In this document: one piece after another, positions 8,437 to 16,126 of the stretch
Position numbering within the stretch: position 1 is the stretch's first letter
How the letters are laid out: every line of letters starts with the position of its first letter
Source of the DNA: an uncultured SAR86 cluster bacterium
GTDB taxonomy: Bacteria; Pseudomonadota; Gammaproteobacteria; Magnimaribacterales; D2472
NCBI GenBank assembly: GCA_902528215.1
Contig: CABZRR010000001.1
Location: 192,620 to 224,725 of the forward strand
Direction of reading: 5' to 3'
Length of the DNA: 32,106 bases
Position numbers and translations under genes: made by a program
Notes under the pieces: generated by a model
The model's database searches: none
Seen by the model: the letters and a program-made list of their open reading frames with translations, nothing else
Told to the model about the DNA's origin: nothing

Positions 8437-11136
8437 ATGAATACGCAGGCAAAAAAAATTTTTTTGATAGATGGATCTTCTTACCTATATCGAGCTTTTC
8501 ATGCAATGCCTCCGCTTTCAACCTCTAGCGGTTTGCCAACAGGTGCAGTCAAAGGAGTTGTAAATATGTTGCGTAACCTGCGCAAAGAAAATCCTAACGC
8601 ACATTACCTCTCAATTTTTGATGCCAAGGGAAAAAATTTTCGTCATGATATTTATAAAGAGTATAAAGCTAATCGTCCTCCTATGCCCAAAGATTTAAGA
8701 GAGCAACTTGCTCCATTAAAAGAAATTTGTAATGCCATGGGCATGCCGGTTATCGAGATTCCAAAAGTAGAAGCTGATGACGTTATAGCCTCTTTGGCAG
8801 ATTTAGGCTCAAAGCAGGGTATTCCTATAGTAATTTCTTCTTTAGATAAAGACCTTATGCAGCTTGTTACTGATCCTTTAATCAAGATGATGAACACAAT
8901 GAACAATCAAATTTATGACGTATTTGGAGTCCAAGAAAAGTTTGGAGTTCATCCAAATCAAATAATTGATTATTTAGCTATCGTAGGCGATTCTTCTGAC
9001 AACATTCCAGGCGTTCCAAAAGCGGGTCCTAAAACAGCGGTTAAGTGGCTTAAAGAATTTAAAAATCTTAAAGGTATAATAAAAAATGCAGATTCTTTGA
9101 CTGGTGTGGTAGGCCAAAATTTCAGAGATTCTATTCCAGATTTAGATAGAAATATTGAGCTTGTGACTTTGAAAAGGGATGTAGATATCGGAGTGTCTTT
9201 AGAAAGTTTGTTAAACGCATCAGAGGATCAAGAAGAGTTAAATAAATTATTCGCATCTCTCGAGTTTAAAACTTGGATTAAGTCATCGTCCGACTCAAGT
9301 GATGAAAAACCCAAAAATACTAATACAAAAAAAGAGTATCAATTAGTATTAAAAGAGAAGGAGTTAATAGCATGGGCTGAGAAAATTGAAAAATGTAAAG
9401 TCTTTGCCATTGATACTGAAACTTCATCCTTGGACACAATGACTGCAGATCTTATAGGTATTTCATTGGCATGCGATGAGGGTGAAGGCTGCTACATACC
9501 TATTAATCATTCATATGAGGGGATGCCAAATCAACTATCCATTGACTTAATTCAAAAAAAGTTAGGCAGCGTCATTTCAAAAAACCAAAAAAAACTAGTT
9601 GGGCAAAATCTAAAATTTGATTTACCGATGCTTAACAGACATGGAATTGATATTACTGATTTCCTAGGAGATACAATGTTAATGTCATATGTTTTAAACA
9701 GTACTGGAACTAGGCATGGTCTTGATAGAATGGCCCAGCATTATTTAAATTATGAACCAATGAAATATGAAGAGGTTGTAGGCTCAGCCTCAAAGCAAAT
9801 AAATTTTGCACAAGTTGAAATCTCTGTAGCTACATTTTATGCAGCAGAAGATGCTGATATTACCTTAAGGCTGTTTAATCACTTAAATAAAATGCTTGCA
9901 GATCAACCAAAGCTTTTGAATCTTCTAAAAAATATTGAATATCCCATGCTGAATTCACTAATTAGAGTCGAAAGAAATGGTGCAAAAATTGACGCAAAAA
10001 TGCTATCAGAATATTCAGATGTACTATCAACTAAAATTGAAGAATTATCAAAAACCGCATATAAGGTAGCTGGCGAAGAGTTTAATATGGATTCACCAAA
10101 GCAACTGGTTGAGATTCTCTATAACAAACTTGATTTGCCAGTTCTTAAGAAAACCCCTAAAGGTCAGCCTTCTACAAATGAAGATACCTTGCAAAGATTG
10201 GCTGAAGAGTTCGAACTTCCGAAAACTATTATTGAATATCGTGGTTTAGCCAAATTAAAGTCTACATATACAGATAGCCTCATTAAAATTCAGCATCCAA
10301 TCACTAATAGGATTCATACTTCTTATCAACAGGCAGTTACCTCAACTGGAAGATTGTCTTCAACAGAGCCAAATCTTCAAAATATCCCTATTAAAACTTC
10401 AGAAGGAAGGAAAATAAGAGAAGCTTTTATTGCTGAAAAAGGAAATATATTAATCTCAGCAGACTACTCTCAAATTGAGTTAAGAATAATGGCTCATTTA
10501 TCTGGAGATAAAAATTTGACTCATGCATTTAAGAATAACATTGATGTCCATTCCGCCACGGCCTCAGAAATATTTAATGTTCCATTAGAGAACGTAACTC
10601 CCGATCATCGTAGAAGCGCAAAAGCAATAAATTTTGGATTAATTTATGGGATGTCTGCCTTTGGCTTAACAAGGCAGTTAGGTATTCCAAGAAATGAGGC
10701 ACAAGCATACCTAGATACTTATTTCAAAAGGTATACCGGTGTTAAAGATTATATGGATTCAACCAAAGAGCTAGCAAAAAAAAATCTTTTTGTTGAAACT
10801 ATTCTTGGAAGAAAACTGCATGTTGCAGCCATTAATGATTCCAACGGTTTAAGACGCCAAGCCGCTGAGCGCGCTGCTATTAATGCACCATTACAGGGTT
10901 CCGCTGCTGACATAATTAAAAAAGCAATGATTGACGTTGATCAATGGATAGGTGCGAATAATCCAGATATTAAAATGATCATGCAAGTTCACGATGAGTT
11001 AATTTTTGAGGTAAAAAAAGAATTTGCAGCGGATGCACTAAATGAGATTGTTAATCTGATGGAATGTTCGGTGGAATTGAAGATACCATTAATTGTTGAT
11101 GCAAACCAAGGCACTAATTGGAATGAAGCCCATTAA
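8437..11136 (+). CDS. polA: DNA polymerase I
   Basis: This three-domain polymerase (899 aa; E. coli 928) acts in repair and Okazaki-fragment processing. The 5' nuclease begins with LIDGSSYLYRAFHA. The 3'-5' proofreading domain keeps its acidic residues: D326 and E328 in DTETSSLD, the NLKFDLP motif, and YAAEDADI, so proofreading looks intact. Polymerase motif A is ADYSQIELRIMAHLSGD (D676), motif B is RRSAKAINFGLIYG (K729 within it), and motif C is QVHDELIFEV (D853). The stop TAA (11134-11136) lies inside TTAA shared with the convergent coq4-like gene. Position beside engB, cytochrome c4 and dsbA resembles Pseudomonas. Confidence 0.98.
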   Translation: MNTQAKKIFLIDGSSYLYRAFHAMPPLSTSSGLPTGAVKGVVNMLRNLRKENPNAHYLSIFDAKGKNFRHDIYKEYKANRPPMPKDLREQLAPLKEICNAMGMPVIEIPKVEADDVIASLADLGSKQGIPIVISSLDKDLMQLVTDPLIKMMNTMNNQIYDVFGVQEKFGVHPNQIIDYLAIVGDSSDNIPGVPKAGPKTAVKWLKEFKNLKGIIKNADSLTGVVGQNFRDSIPDLDRNIELVTLKRDVDIGVSLESLLNASEDQEELNKLFASLEFKTWIKSSSDSSDEKPKNTNTKKEYQLVLKEKELIAWAEKIEKCKVFAIDTETSSLDTMTADLIGISLACDEGEGCYIPINHSYEGMPNQLSIDLIQKKLGSVISKNQKKLVGQNLKFDLPMLNRHGIDITDFLGDTMLMSYVLNSTGTRHGLDRMAQHYLNYEPMKYEEVVGSASKQINFAQVEISVATFYAAEDADITLRLFNHLNKMLADQPKLLNLLKNIEYPMLNSLIRVERNGAKIDAKMLSEYSDVLSTKIEELSKTAYKVAGEEFNMDSPKQLVEILYNKLDLPVLKKTPKGQPSTNEDTLQRLAEEFELPKTIIEYRGLAKLKSTYTDSLIKIQHPITNRIHTSYQQAVTSTGRLSSTEPNLQNIPIKTSEGRKIREAFIAEKGNILISADYSQIELRIMAHLSGDKNLTHAFKNNIDVHSATASEIFNVPLENVTPDHRRSAKAINFGLIYGMSAFGLTRQLGIPRNEAQAYLDTYFKRYTGVKDYMDSTKELAKKNLFVETILGRKLHVAAINDSNGLRRQAAERAAINAPLQGSAADIIKKAMIDVDQWIGANNPDIKMIMQVHDELIFEVKKEFAADALNEIVNLMECSVELKIPLIVDANQGTNWNEAH

Positions 11137-11657
11137 TTCTTCAAAGTACCAGACCAAATAAGTGGTTTTTTAACCATTCTTTCATCTGGAGTTAGTATCT
11201 TTATTCCATACTCTTTTCTTAAATCACAAACCCTATGATCCATCAAGTGATCAGGCGAAGCAAAAGGCCATTTTTTATTCATCTGTTTTGATCTTTTCCA
11301 TATTTTCAATTTTATTGGAATTAACTTTATAGCGGTCAATACAAGTCTAAGATAGCCTGGATCATTTCTAAAACCCTTTGTTAGTTCTTTAATTTCTGGA
11401 AGTTGGTTATAGGCTAACAATTGTTTAAGTTTCCAACTGGTAGCTGAGAGCACCCAAGAATCTAGCATTGATTCTTGTTCTATTGAGGTATCAAGACCAA
11501 ATATTACATGTGTTGCATCATGATCCCTTATAACTTGTGATCCCGGTGCGTCTGTGAGCTGTTTCTTGCCATTTGCTCTTAAATACGCTCTATATTCCTC
11601 TAGACCCTCATTTAGTGTAATTTCACAATCTTGAGATTGAAAAGATAAGCTATTCAT
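11133..11657 (-). CDS. Coq4-family protein, probable ubiquinone biosynthesis factor
   Basis: This 174-aa soluble protein carries the Coq4 metal-binding signature HDxxH-x11-E: H46, D47, H50 and E62, with the in-motif G54 and T57 that eukaryotic Coq4 also has (HD..H...G..T....E). Coq4 is needed for ubiquinone synthesis in eukaryotes and in some bacteria, and recent work links it to C1 decarboxylation and hydroxylation of the ring. E. coli has no Coq4. The rest of the protein is weakly conserved and shorter than typical Coq4, so the motif carries the assignment. Its ATG overlaps the end of engB by eight bases. The window also encodes UbiE, UbiJ, UbiB and a UbiK-like protein. Confidence 0.72.
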   Translation of the reverse strand: MNSLSFQSQDCEITLNEGLEEYRAYLRANGKKQLTDAPGSQVIRDHDATHVIFGLDTSIEQESMLDSWVLSATSWKLKQLLAYNQLPEIKELTKGFRNDPGYLRLVLTAIKLIPIKLKIWKRSKQMNKKWPFASPDHLMDHRVCDLRKEYGIKILTPDERMVKKPLIWSGTLKN

Positions 11658-12234
11658 ATTTGAATCCTATCAGAACTTTCCTTAGTTTTTCAAATCCTGT
11701 TTTGTTTAGAGAAGAAATTGCCAGGATTTCTTTGGCATTTATTGCCTCTGAAACTTGTTGAATTGTTTTTGCTGAAATATTTTTTGAAACCTTGTCCGAT
11801 TTAGTTAATACAGCAACATAGTCTGTATCAAAGCTTTCACATAATTTGATCATCTCAAGATCAATCGGTTTAAGTGGATGTCTAATGTCCATAAAGATTA
11901 AAACTCCCTTGAGAGCCTTCCTATTTGCAAAATATTCACCCAATAATGACCCCCAATCTTTTATCCTTGATCGTCCTGATTTTGCAAAACCATATCCAGG
12001 AAGATCTAAAAGTTTATATCCTTCCTCAACCTCAAAGAAATTAATTTCTGTAGTTCTTCCAGGCGTCTTACTAATTCTGGCGAGTTTTTTATTTTCAGCC
12101 AAAGAATTTAAAGCGCTTGATTTTCCTGCATTTGATCTACCGGATAATAAAACCTCTATTCCACAATCATTAGGAAGATTTTTTGCATTGGTAACACCAA
12201 ATAAAAAGGCAGTATTTTTGAAAGGATTTTTCAT
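11650..12234 (-). CDS. engB: Ribosome biogenesis GTPase EngB (YihA/YsxC)
   Basis: This Era-like small GTPase assists assembly of the large ribosomal subunit. With the start chosen here it is 194 aa (E. coli 210). The G motifs are in order: P-loop GRSNAGKSS (32-40), switch I TPGRTTEINFF, G3 DLPGYGFA (77-84), G4 TKSD (144-147) and G5 SSLNKTG (174-180). The frame is open further upstream to 12459, but that part runs antisense through the cytochrome c4 gene and matches no family, so the ATG at 12234 is preferred. It is divergent from cytochrome c4 with a 64-base gap. The gene is normally essential. Confidence 0.96.
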   Translation of the reverse strand: MKNPFKNTAFLFGVTNAKNLPNDCGIEVLLSGRSNAGKSSALNSLAENKKLARISKTPGRTTEINFFEVEEGYKLLDLPGYGFAKSGRSRIKDWGSLLGEYFANRKALKGVLIFMDIRHPLKPIDLEMIKLCESFDTDYVAVLTKSDKVSKNISAKTIQQVSEAINAKEILAISSLNKTGFEKLRKVLIGFKYE

Positions 12235-12264
12235 AAGATCATTTATCTCAGAGCACGCACGACA

Positions 12265-12294
12265 TATAATATGCGTTCTTAACCACAACGTAAA
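12265..12294. promoter_or_regulatory. Divergent promoter candidates for cytochrome c4 and engB
   Basis: The 64-base gap between the two divergent starts holds a perfect TATAAT on the plus strand at 12265-12270, facing cytochrome c4; its -35 region is weak. On the minus strand, TTTACG (12294-12289) sits 17 bases from TATTAT (12271-12266), facing engB. The two -10 boxes overlap, so the two promoters may compete. Confidence 0.4.
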
Positions 12295-12298
12295 ACTT

Positions 12299-12952
12299 AT
12301 GTTAAAAACTTGTTTAATAATTAGTTTGAGCATGGCTTCAACAGTCATGTTTGCTGCTGATACAAAGATGCCAGATTTGCTTTCCACTGGGGATGCAAAT
12401 GCTGGATCAAAGCTGGTTTCAACATGTGCATCATGCCATGGTGCTGATGGTAAAAGCATAAGCTCTGATTGGCCAAATCTTGCTGGTCAAAATCAAAGGT
12501 ATTTGTCTGAACAACTTAAATATTTTCAACAAGGTGAAAGAGAAAACGTTTTAATGATGGCTGTTATTCCATACTTAAAATCACTATCTGATTCTCAGTT
12601 GTTAGATATTGCTGCATTTTACAGTGCTCAACAACCTGCAGTTGGGCAAGCAAAAAATGATGAGGAACTTTTGGCTTTAGGCGAAAGCTTATATAGAGCA
12701 GGTGATCTTAATCGAGGAATTCCAGCATGCACAGCATGTCATTCAGTTAATGGAGCGGGTAATGCTCAGGCTGGTTTCCCAAAAGTTTCTGGGCAACAAA
12801 AAAACTACTTAATTTCTACTCTTAAGGAATATCGTTCTCTTCAAAGAAATGCTGGTGATTACTCACTGGTGATGCAATCCGCATCTCAAAATTTGAAAGA
12901 TTATGATATTGAAGCTCTCGCAAACTATATGCATGGACTATATGAAAAATGA
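12299..12952 (+). CDS. Diheme cytochrome c4, exported
   Basis: This 217-aa periplasmic electron carrier has an N-terminal signal peptide (hydrophobic residues 4-19, probable cleavage near FAA-DT). Two c-type heme sites are present, C43-AS-CH47 and C144-TA-CH148, each followed by a candidate axial methionine (M86/M87 and M192), the two-domain cytochrome c4 layout. The ATG at 12299 is chosen because it starts the signal peptide; the longer open frame upstream runs antisense through engB. Cytochrome c4 passes electrons from the bc1 complex to terminal oxidases. Its TGA overlaps the dsbA ATG (ATGA). Confidence 0.95.
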   Translation: MLKTCLIISLSMASTVMFAADTKMPDLLSTGDANAGSKLVSTCASCHGADGKSISSDWPNLAGQNQRYLSEQLKYFQQGERENVLMMAVIPYLKSLSDSQLLDIAAFYSAQQPAVGQAKNDEELLALGESLYRAGDLNRGIPACTACHSVNGAGNAQAGFPKVSGQQKNYLISTLKEYRSLQRNAGDYSLVMQSASQNLKDYDIEALANYMHGLYEK

Positions 12953-13578
12953 AAAATAAAAAAATCTTACTTATATGTATTTTTGGATATGCATTAATTG
13001 CATTTAGCTCAAACATACAAGCAAATTACAAATTGGGCAAAGATTTCGGTTCTTTATCAAGGCCATTGCCAGTGAAAGAAGACGGAGTGGTTGATGTAAT
13101 TGAGGTCTTTTGGTACGGATGTGGACATTGTTTTAATCTAGCTCCAGTTGTATCAAGATGGGCAAAGCAAAAAGATTCAACCGTAAACTTTCAAAAGATG
13201 CCAGTTACTTGGGGCCCAGTTCATCAGCTTCATGCAAAACTTTTTTATACTATCGAGGCCCTAGGGATTGGAGAAGTAGGACATATAGCAGTTTTTCAAG
13301 CTATACATAAGGAAGGTAATTTTTTATCAAGTGAAAACGCCATTATAGATTTCTTAGAAAAACTTGGTATAGAGAAGAGTGAAGTCATTAAATACATGAA
13401 TTCGTTTTCAGTTAAACAAAAGGTTAAACGTGCAATTGAAATTTCAAAGCAGTTCAAAGTAACAGCTACCCCGATGTTTTTTGTAGATGGTCAATACAGA
13501 GTCGAAGCAAAAGGTGGAAGTATGAGGATGTTACAAGTTGTCGATCATGTCATTGAGCTTCAAAAACCTTTCTCTTAA
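12949..13578 (+). CDS. dsbA: Thiol:disulfide interchange protein DsbA
   Basis: DsbA introduces disulfides into exported proteins. The protein (209 aa) has a signal peptide (about residues 1-25, ending near IQA), a thioredoxin fold with an alpha-helical insert, and the active site C58-GH-C61 in FWYGCGHCFN. The cis-proline is P175 in TATPMFFVDG. The dipeptide between the cysteines is Gly-His rather than the usual Pro-His of DsbA, which would be expected to shift redox potential. It overlaps cytochrome c4 as ATGA, an order shared with Pseudomonas. Its oxidant DsbB is encoded at 7860-8354. Confidence 0.94.
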   Translation: MKNKKILLICIFGYALIAFSSNIQANYKLGKDFGSLSRPLPVKEDGVVDVIEVFWYGCGHCFNLAPVVSRWAKQKDSTVNFQKMPVTWGPVHQLHAKLFYTIEALGIGEVGHIAVFQAIHKEGNFLSSENAIIDFLEKLGIEKSEVIKYMNSFSVKQKVKRAIEISKQFKVTATPMFFVDGQYRVEAKGGSMRMLQVVDHVIELQKPFS

Positions 13579-13591
13579 AAGCTTTATTAAT

Positions 13592-13610
13592 TATAATTTT
13601 TATTTATAAT
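13592..13610 (+). promoter_or_regulatory. Possible promoter region for the pseudoazurin gene (two TATAAT boxes)
   Basis: The 97-base, extremely AT-rich gap between dsbA and the pseudoazurin gene holds perfect TATAAT hexamers at 13592-13597 and 13605-13610. Neither has a good -35 box. In such AT-rich DNA the matches may be chance. I see no clear terminator for dsbA here. Confidence 0.22.
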
Positions 13611-13675
13611 ATATCATATTAATATTTTATTATTAATTAAATTTAGGATTTAACACTTATCAAAGTAATATCATT

Positions 13676-14269
13676 ATGAAAATAAAAAATACTTTACCCC
13701 TTTTTACAATATTATTTACTTTCATCTTATTTTTTAACGGAAAAAAGTATGATGAACTAGTTACACAAAGGCTTACAACTAATGTTGCAATATGCCTGGA
13801 AGGCGAGTCATGTGGAGCTGTAACCTCTGCAACTTCTTCTCCAAGCGCTTCATCAAGTTCAATTGTAAAGGCTCAGCTTTCAGAGGGACCAGAACATACT
13901 GTCAAGATGCTAAACAGTGGAGCTGGCGGACAGATGATATTTGAACCAGCGGTGTTGAAAGTTTCTGTAGGTGATACTATTCATTTTAAAGCTACAGATG
14001 CTGCGCATAATTCAGCCTCGATTGAAGGCATGGTTCCTGATGGAGCTAGTTCATGGGCAGGTGCACTTAGTCAAGATATCAGTGTCATAATGGATACAGA
14101 GGGCGTCTATGTTTATCAATGTGATCCTCATGTAATGATGGCAATGGTTGGTGTAATACAGGTTGGTGACGCAGTAAATTTGGATAATATCAAGGCTTTC
14201 GCTGCAGACAAAAAATCTGCATTTATGCTGAATTCTGAAAGATTGGACGAGTACTTGGCCCAACTCTAA
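13676..14269 (+). CDS. Pseudoazurin-like type I copper protein with N-terminal membrane anchor and Ser-rich linker
   Basis: This 197-aa cupredoxin has candidate copper ligands H111, C149, H152 and M157, with spacings of 38, 3 and 5, the same as in classical pseudoazurin (H40, C78, H81, M86). The C-terminal tail (QVGDAVNLDNIKAF, then ERLDEYLAQL) also resembles pseudoazurin. The N-terminus differs: a hydrophobic anchor (about 7-20), then DELVTQRL and CLEGESCG (C40, C46), then a Ser/Ala-rich linker (about 49-63). The DELVTQRL-CLEGESC stretch resembles leader regions of some cytochrome c5 proteins (from memory, unverified). It probably shuttles electrons in the periplasm while tethered to the membrane; its partners are unknown. 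Confidence 0.88.
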   Translation: MKIKNTLPLFTILFTFILFFNGKKYDELVTQRLTTNVAICLEGESCGAVTSATSSPSASSSSIVKAQLSEGPEHTVKMLNSGAGGQMIFEPAVLKVSVGDTIHFKATDAAHNSASIEGMVPDGASSWAGALSQDISVIMDTEGVYVYQCDPHVMMAMVGVIQVGDAVNLDNIKAFAADKKSAFMLNSERLDEYLAQL

Positions 14270-14288
14270 TATTTTTTAAATAGATAGC

Positions 14289-14528
14289 TTACTTCTTTAA
14301 TTGATTTTCTAGCTTTGTAATTCTCTCTTCCAATCTTGCAGCCAAGTTTTCTAGGGCGTCATATTCTTTGCTAGAAACATATCCTTGAGATTTAGCTAGT
14401 TCATCAAACTTTTCTTTCAACTCATTTTGAAAAACTTGGATGCGAGACTGATCGGTGTGCTCGGATAATTCATTTATTTTGTCTCGAATTATACTTACAA
14501 AGGCATCAAATGAATCTTTATTTGCCAT
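14289..14528 (-). CDS. ubiK: UbiK-like accessory factor (BMFP/YqiC family), short coiled coil
   Basis: This 79-aa charged helical protein ends in a coiled coil (LENLAARLEERITKLENQL) preceded by YVSSKEYDAL, corresponding to the LVSREEFD and coiled-coil ending of UbiK. In E. coli UbiK works with UbiJ in a soluble ubiquinone-biosynthesis complex, and ubiJ is present here at 30840-31334. The ATG at 14528 has GAAG about eight bases upstream; the frame extends four codons to a TTG, which I reject. It overlaps the end of the HAD gene by 11 bases. Short coiled coils are easy to misassign, so the name is provisional. Confidence 0.65.
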   Translation of the reverse strand: MANKDSFDAFVSIIRDKINELSEHTDQSRIQVFQNELKEKFDELAKSQGYVSSKEYDALENLAARLEERITKLENQLKK

Positions 14529-15225
14529 AATTTTCTTCAAGTAAATTTATGAATTCAGCCCAATTCTTAAATTGAATTGGAGGATTTCCATCAATATCCC
14601 AATTTAGATTATTAATATTAAACCACATAACATTTATTCCAAGCTCCCTAGCCCCCCAAATATCATTCATTGGATGGTCTCCAACATGAAGCGTATCTTT
14701 AAAATTTATTTGAGACAGCTCTTTAGCTTTTATAAAATGACCTTGATCTGGTTTATTACTTTTAACATCCACCGAAGATATAGAAAAATCAAATAGGTGA
14801 TTGATGCCTAATTTCTTTATATCAGCATTACCATTTGTTAGAACGCCAAGCTTATATTTTGAAGATAATATTTCTAGAACTGGAATGACGTCATCAAAAA
14901 AATTTACTTTATGCCTTTCTTCTAAAAAAAACATATAGGCTTCTTCAAGAAATTCATCTAAGTCTTGTTGGTTCACAAAATATTTATGAGTATGATAAGA
15001 AATCATTTTTTTTCTTAATAATCCGAGATCATAATCCAAGGATGGATCCTCTTTAATAAGCTTATTTCTTATTTTTAAAAAATCATCAAAAGTGCCCCAT
15101 TCTATTTTTCTATCAATTTTATCTTCGATCCATTTTCTAGAATTTATTTCTGCATTAATAATGGTGCTTTTGATATCCCAAAATGTATCATCTAGATCAA
15201 AGGTTATGAGTTTAATTTTAGACAT
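14518..15225 (-). CDS. HAD-family phosphatase, YigB-like
   Basis: This 235-aa haloacid dehalogenase-type hydrolase has motif I FDLDDTFWD (nucleophile D10, acid D12), motif II VLTNGN and motif IV HVGDHPMNDIWGA, with a helical cap between motifs I and II. Immediately downstream of xerC it corresponds to E. coli yigB, which dephosphorylates FMN and a riboflavin precursor. The actual substrate cannot be read from sequence because HAD enzymes are promiscuous. It overlaps xerC by eight bases and the UbiK-like gene by 11. Confidence 0.88.
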   Translation of the reverse strand: MSKIKLITFDLDDTFWDIKSTIINAEINSRKWIEDKIDRKIEWGTFDDFLKIRNKLIKEDPSLDYDLGLLRKKMISYHTHKYFVNQQDLDEFLEEAYMFFLEERHKVNFFDDVIPVLEILSSKYKLGVLTNGNADIKKLGINHLFDFSISSVDVKSNKPDQGHFIKAKELSQINFKDTLHVGDHPMNDIWGARELGINVMWFNINNLNWDIDGNPPIQFKNWAEFINLLEENYGK

Positions 15226-16126
15226 TTTTCTTGTGAGCCCTAGGATGAGTATTTTCGTACACCTTTATGAGATGCTGATAATCGAGTCTTGTATATATTT
15301 GAGTAGTTGATAGAGAGCTATGGCCAAGCAACTCTTGAATACTTCGAAGATCACCACTAGATTCAAGTAAATGAGTAGCAAAGCTATGTCTTAGCATGTG
15401 GGGATTTACTGGAGGCAATCCTTGCTTTAAAGCAATATTTTTTATTCTCTCCTGAACACTTCTGGTAGAAATTCTGCTACCTCTTAGGTTTACAAATAGG
15501 GCATCATTGTTTGTTAAAATTTTCTTTCTTTCACTTATCCATTCCTTAATTGCATTTTGTGCAAATCGGCCGACGGGGACTAATCGTGTCTTTGAGCCTT
15601 TGCCAATGACTCGTAAAAAATTATAATTATCTTCAAAATCAGACAGATTTGAATTTACAGCTTCGGATACTCTTAGGCCACTCGAATAAATCAGCTCAAT
15701 TATCGCAAAATCTCTCTTATCTTGAGAGTTTTTAGGCTTAAAATTCAGCAATTGCGATACCTCTTCAGGAGATAAAATATTTGGGAGATGATTTGGAGAC
15801 TTAGGCGAATTAATTAATTCAAATGGTGAGCTTTGAACCAAACCAATTTTTTTCATATAGCTAAAGAAACCCCTGGCAGAGGATATGTGTCTTTGAATGC
15901 TCCGTGCGCTTACATCATTTTGAAAAAGATCTGCAACCCAGGCTGAACATTTTTCTTCTGAAATGCTTTCTAAACTGTCTATAGCAATGGACTCTAAAAA
16001 TTTTGAAAATTTGTTTAAATCTCTTTGATATGCTTTTGCCGTATTTTCGCTCAGACCTTTAATATTTTTTAAAAAGTCTAAATAATCAAAAATTAAGACA
16101 GCAAAAAAATATTGGTTTGCATTCAT
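15218..16126 (-). CDS. xerC: Tyrosine recombinase XerC
   Basis: XerC, with XerD, resolves chromosome dimers at dif. The protein is 302 aa with an N-terminal SAM-like core-binding domain (about 10-90) and a C-terminal catalytic domain. All catalytic residues are present: R152 (GLRVSEAV), K176 (IGKGSKTR), H243 and R246 (HMLRHSFATH), H269 (LLGHSS) and Y278 (IYTRLDY). Position after dapF and DUF484 and before a yigB-like gene identifies it as XerC rather than XerD or an integrase. It overlaps the DUF484 gene as ATGA. No dif site was recognised in the window. Confidence 0.95.
   Translation of the reverse strand: MNANQYFFAVLIFDYLDFLKNIKGLSENTAKAYQRDLNKFSKFLESIAIDSLESISEEKCSAWVADLFQNDVSARSIQRHISSARGFFSYMKKIGLVQSSPFELINSPKSPNHLPNILSPEEVSQLLNFKPKNSQDKRDFAIIELIYSSGLRVSEAVNSNLSDFEDNYNFLRVIGKGSKTRLVPVGRFAQNAIKEWISERKKILTNNDALFVNLRGSRISTRSVQERIKNIALKQGLPPVNPHMLRHSFATHLLESSGDLRSIQELLGHSSLSTTQIYTRLDYQHLIKVYENTHPRAHKKNV

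Noticed and set aside
11846-12298. Long N-terminal extension in frame with cytochrome c4
   Set aside because: It runs antisense through engB, and the signal peptide of cytochrome c4 clearly starts at 12299.
12235-12459. N-terminal extension in frame with engB
   Set aside because: It runs antisense through cytochrome c4 and encodes nothing like EngB; the ATG at 12234 gives normal family length.
14051-14263. Open frame antisense to the pseudoazurin gene
   Set aside because: It encodes no recognisable family and is fully covered by a gene with clear copper ligands.
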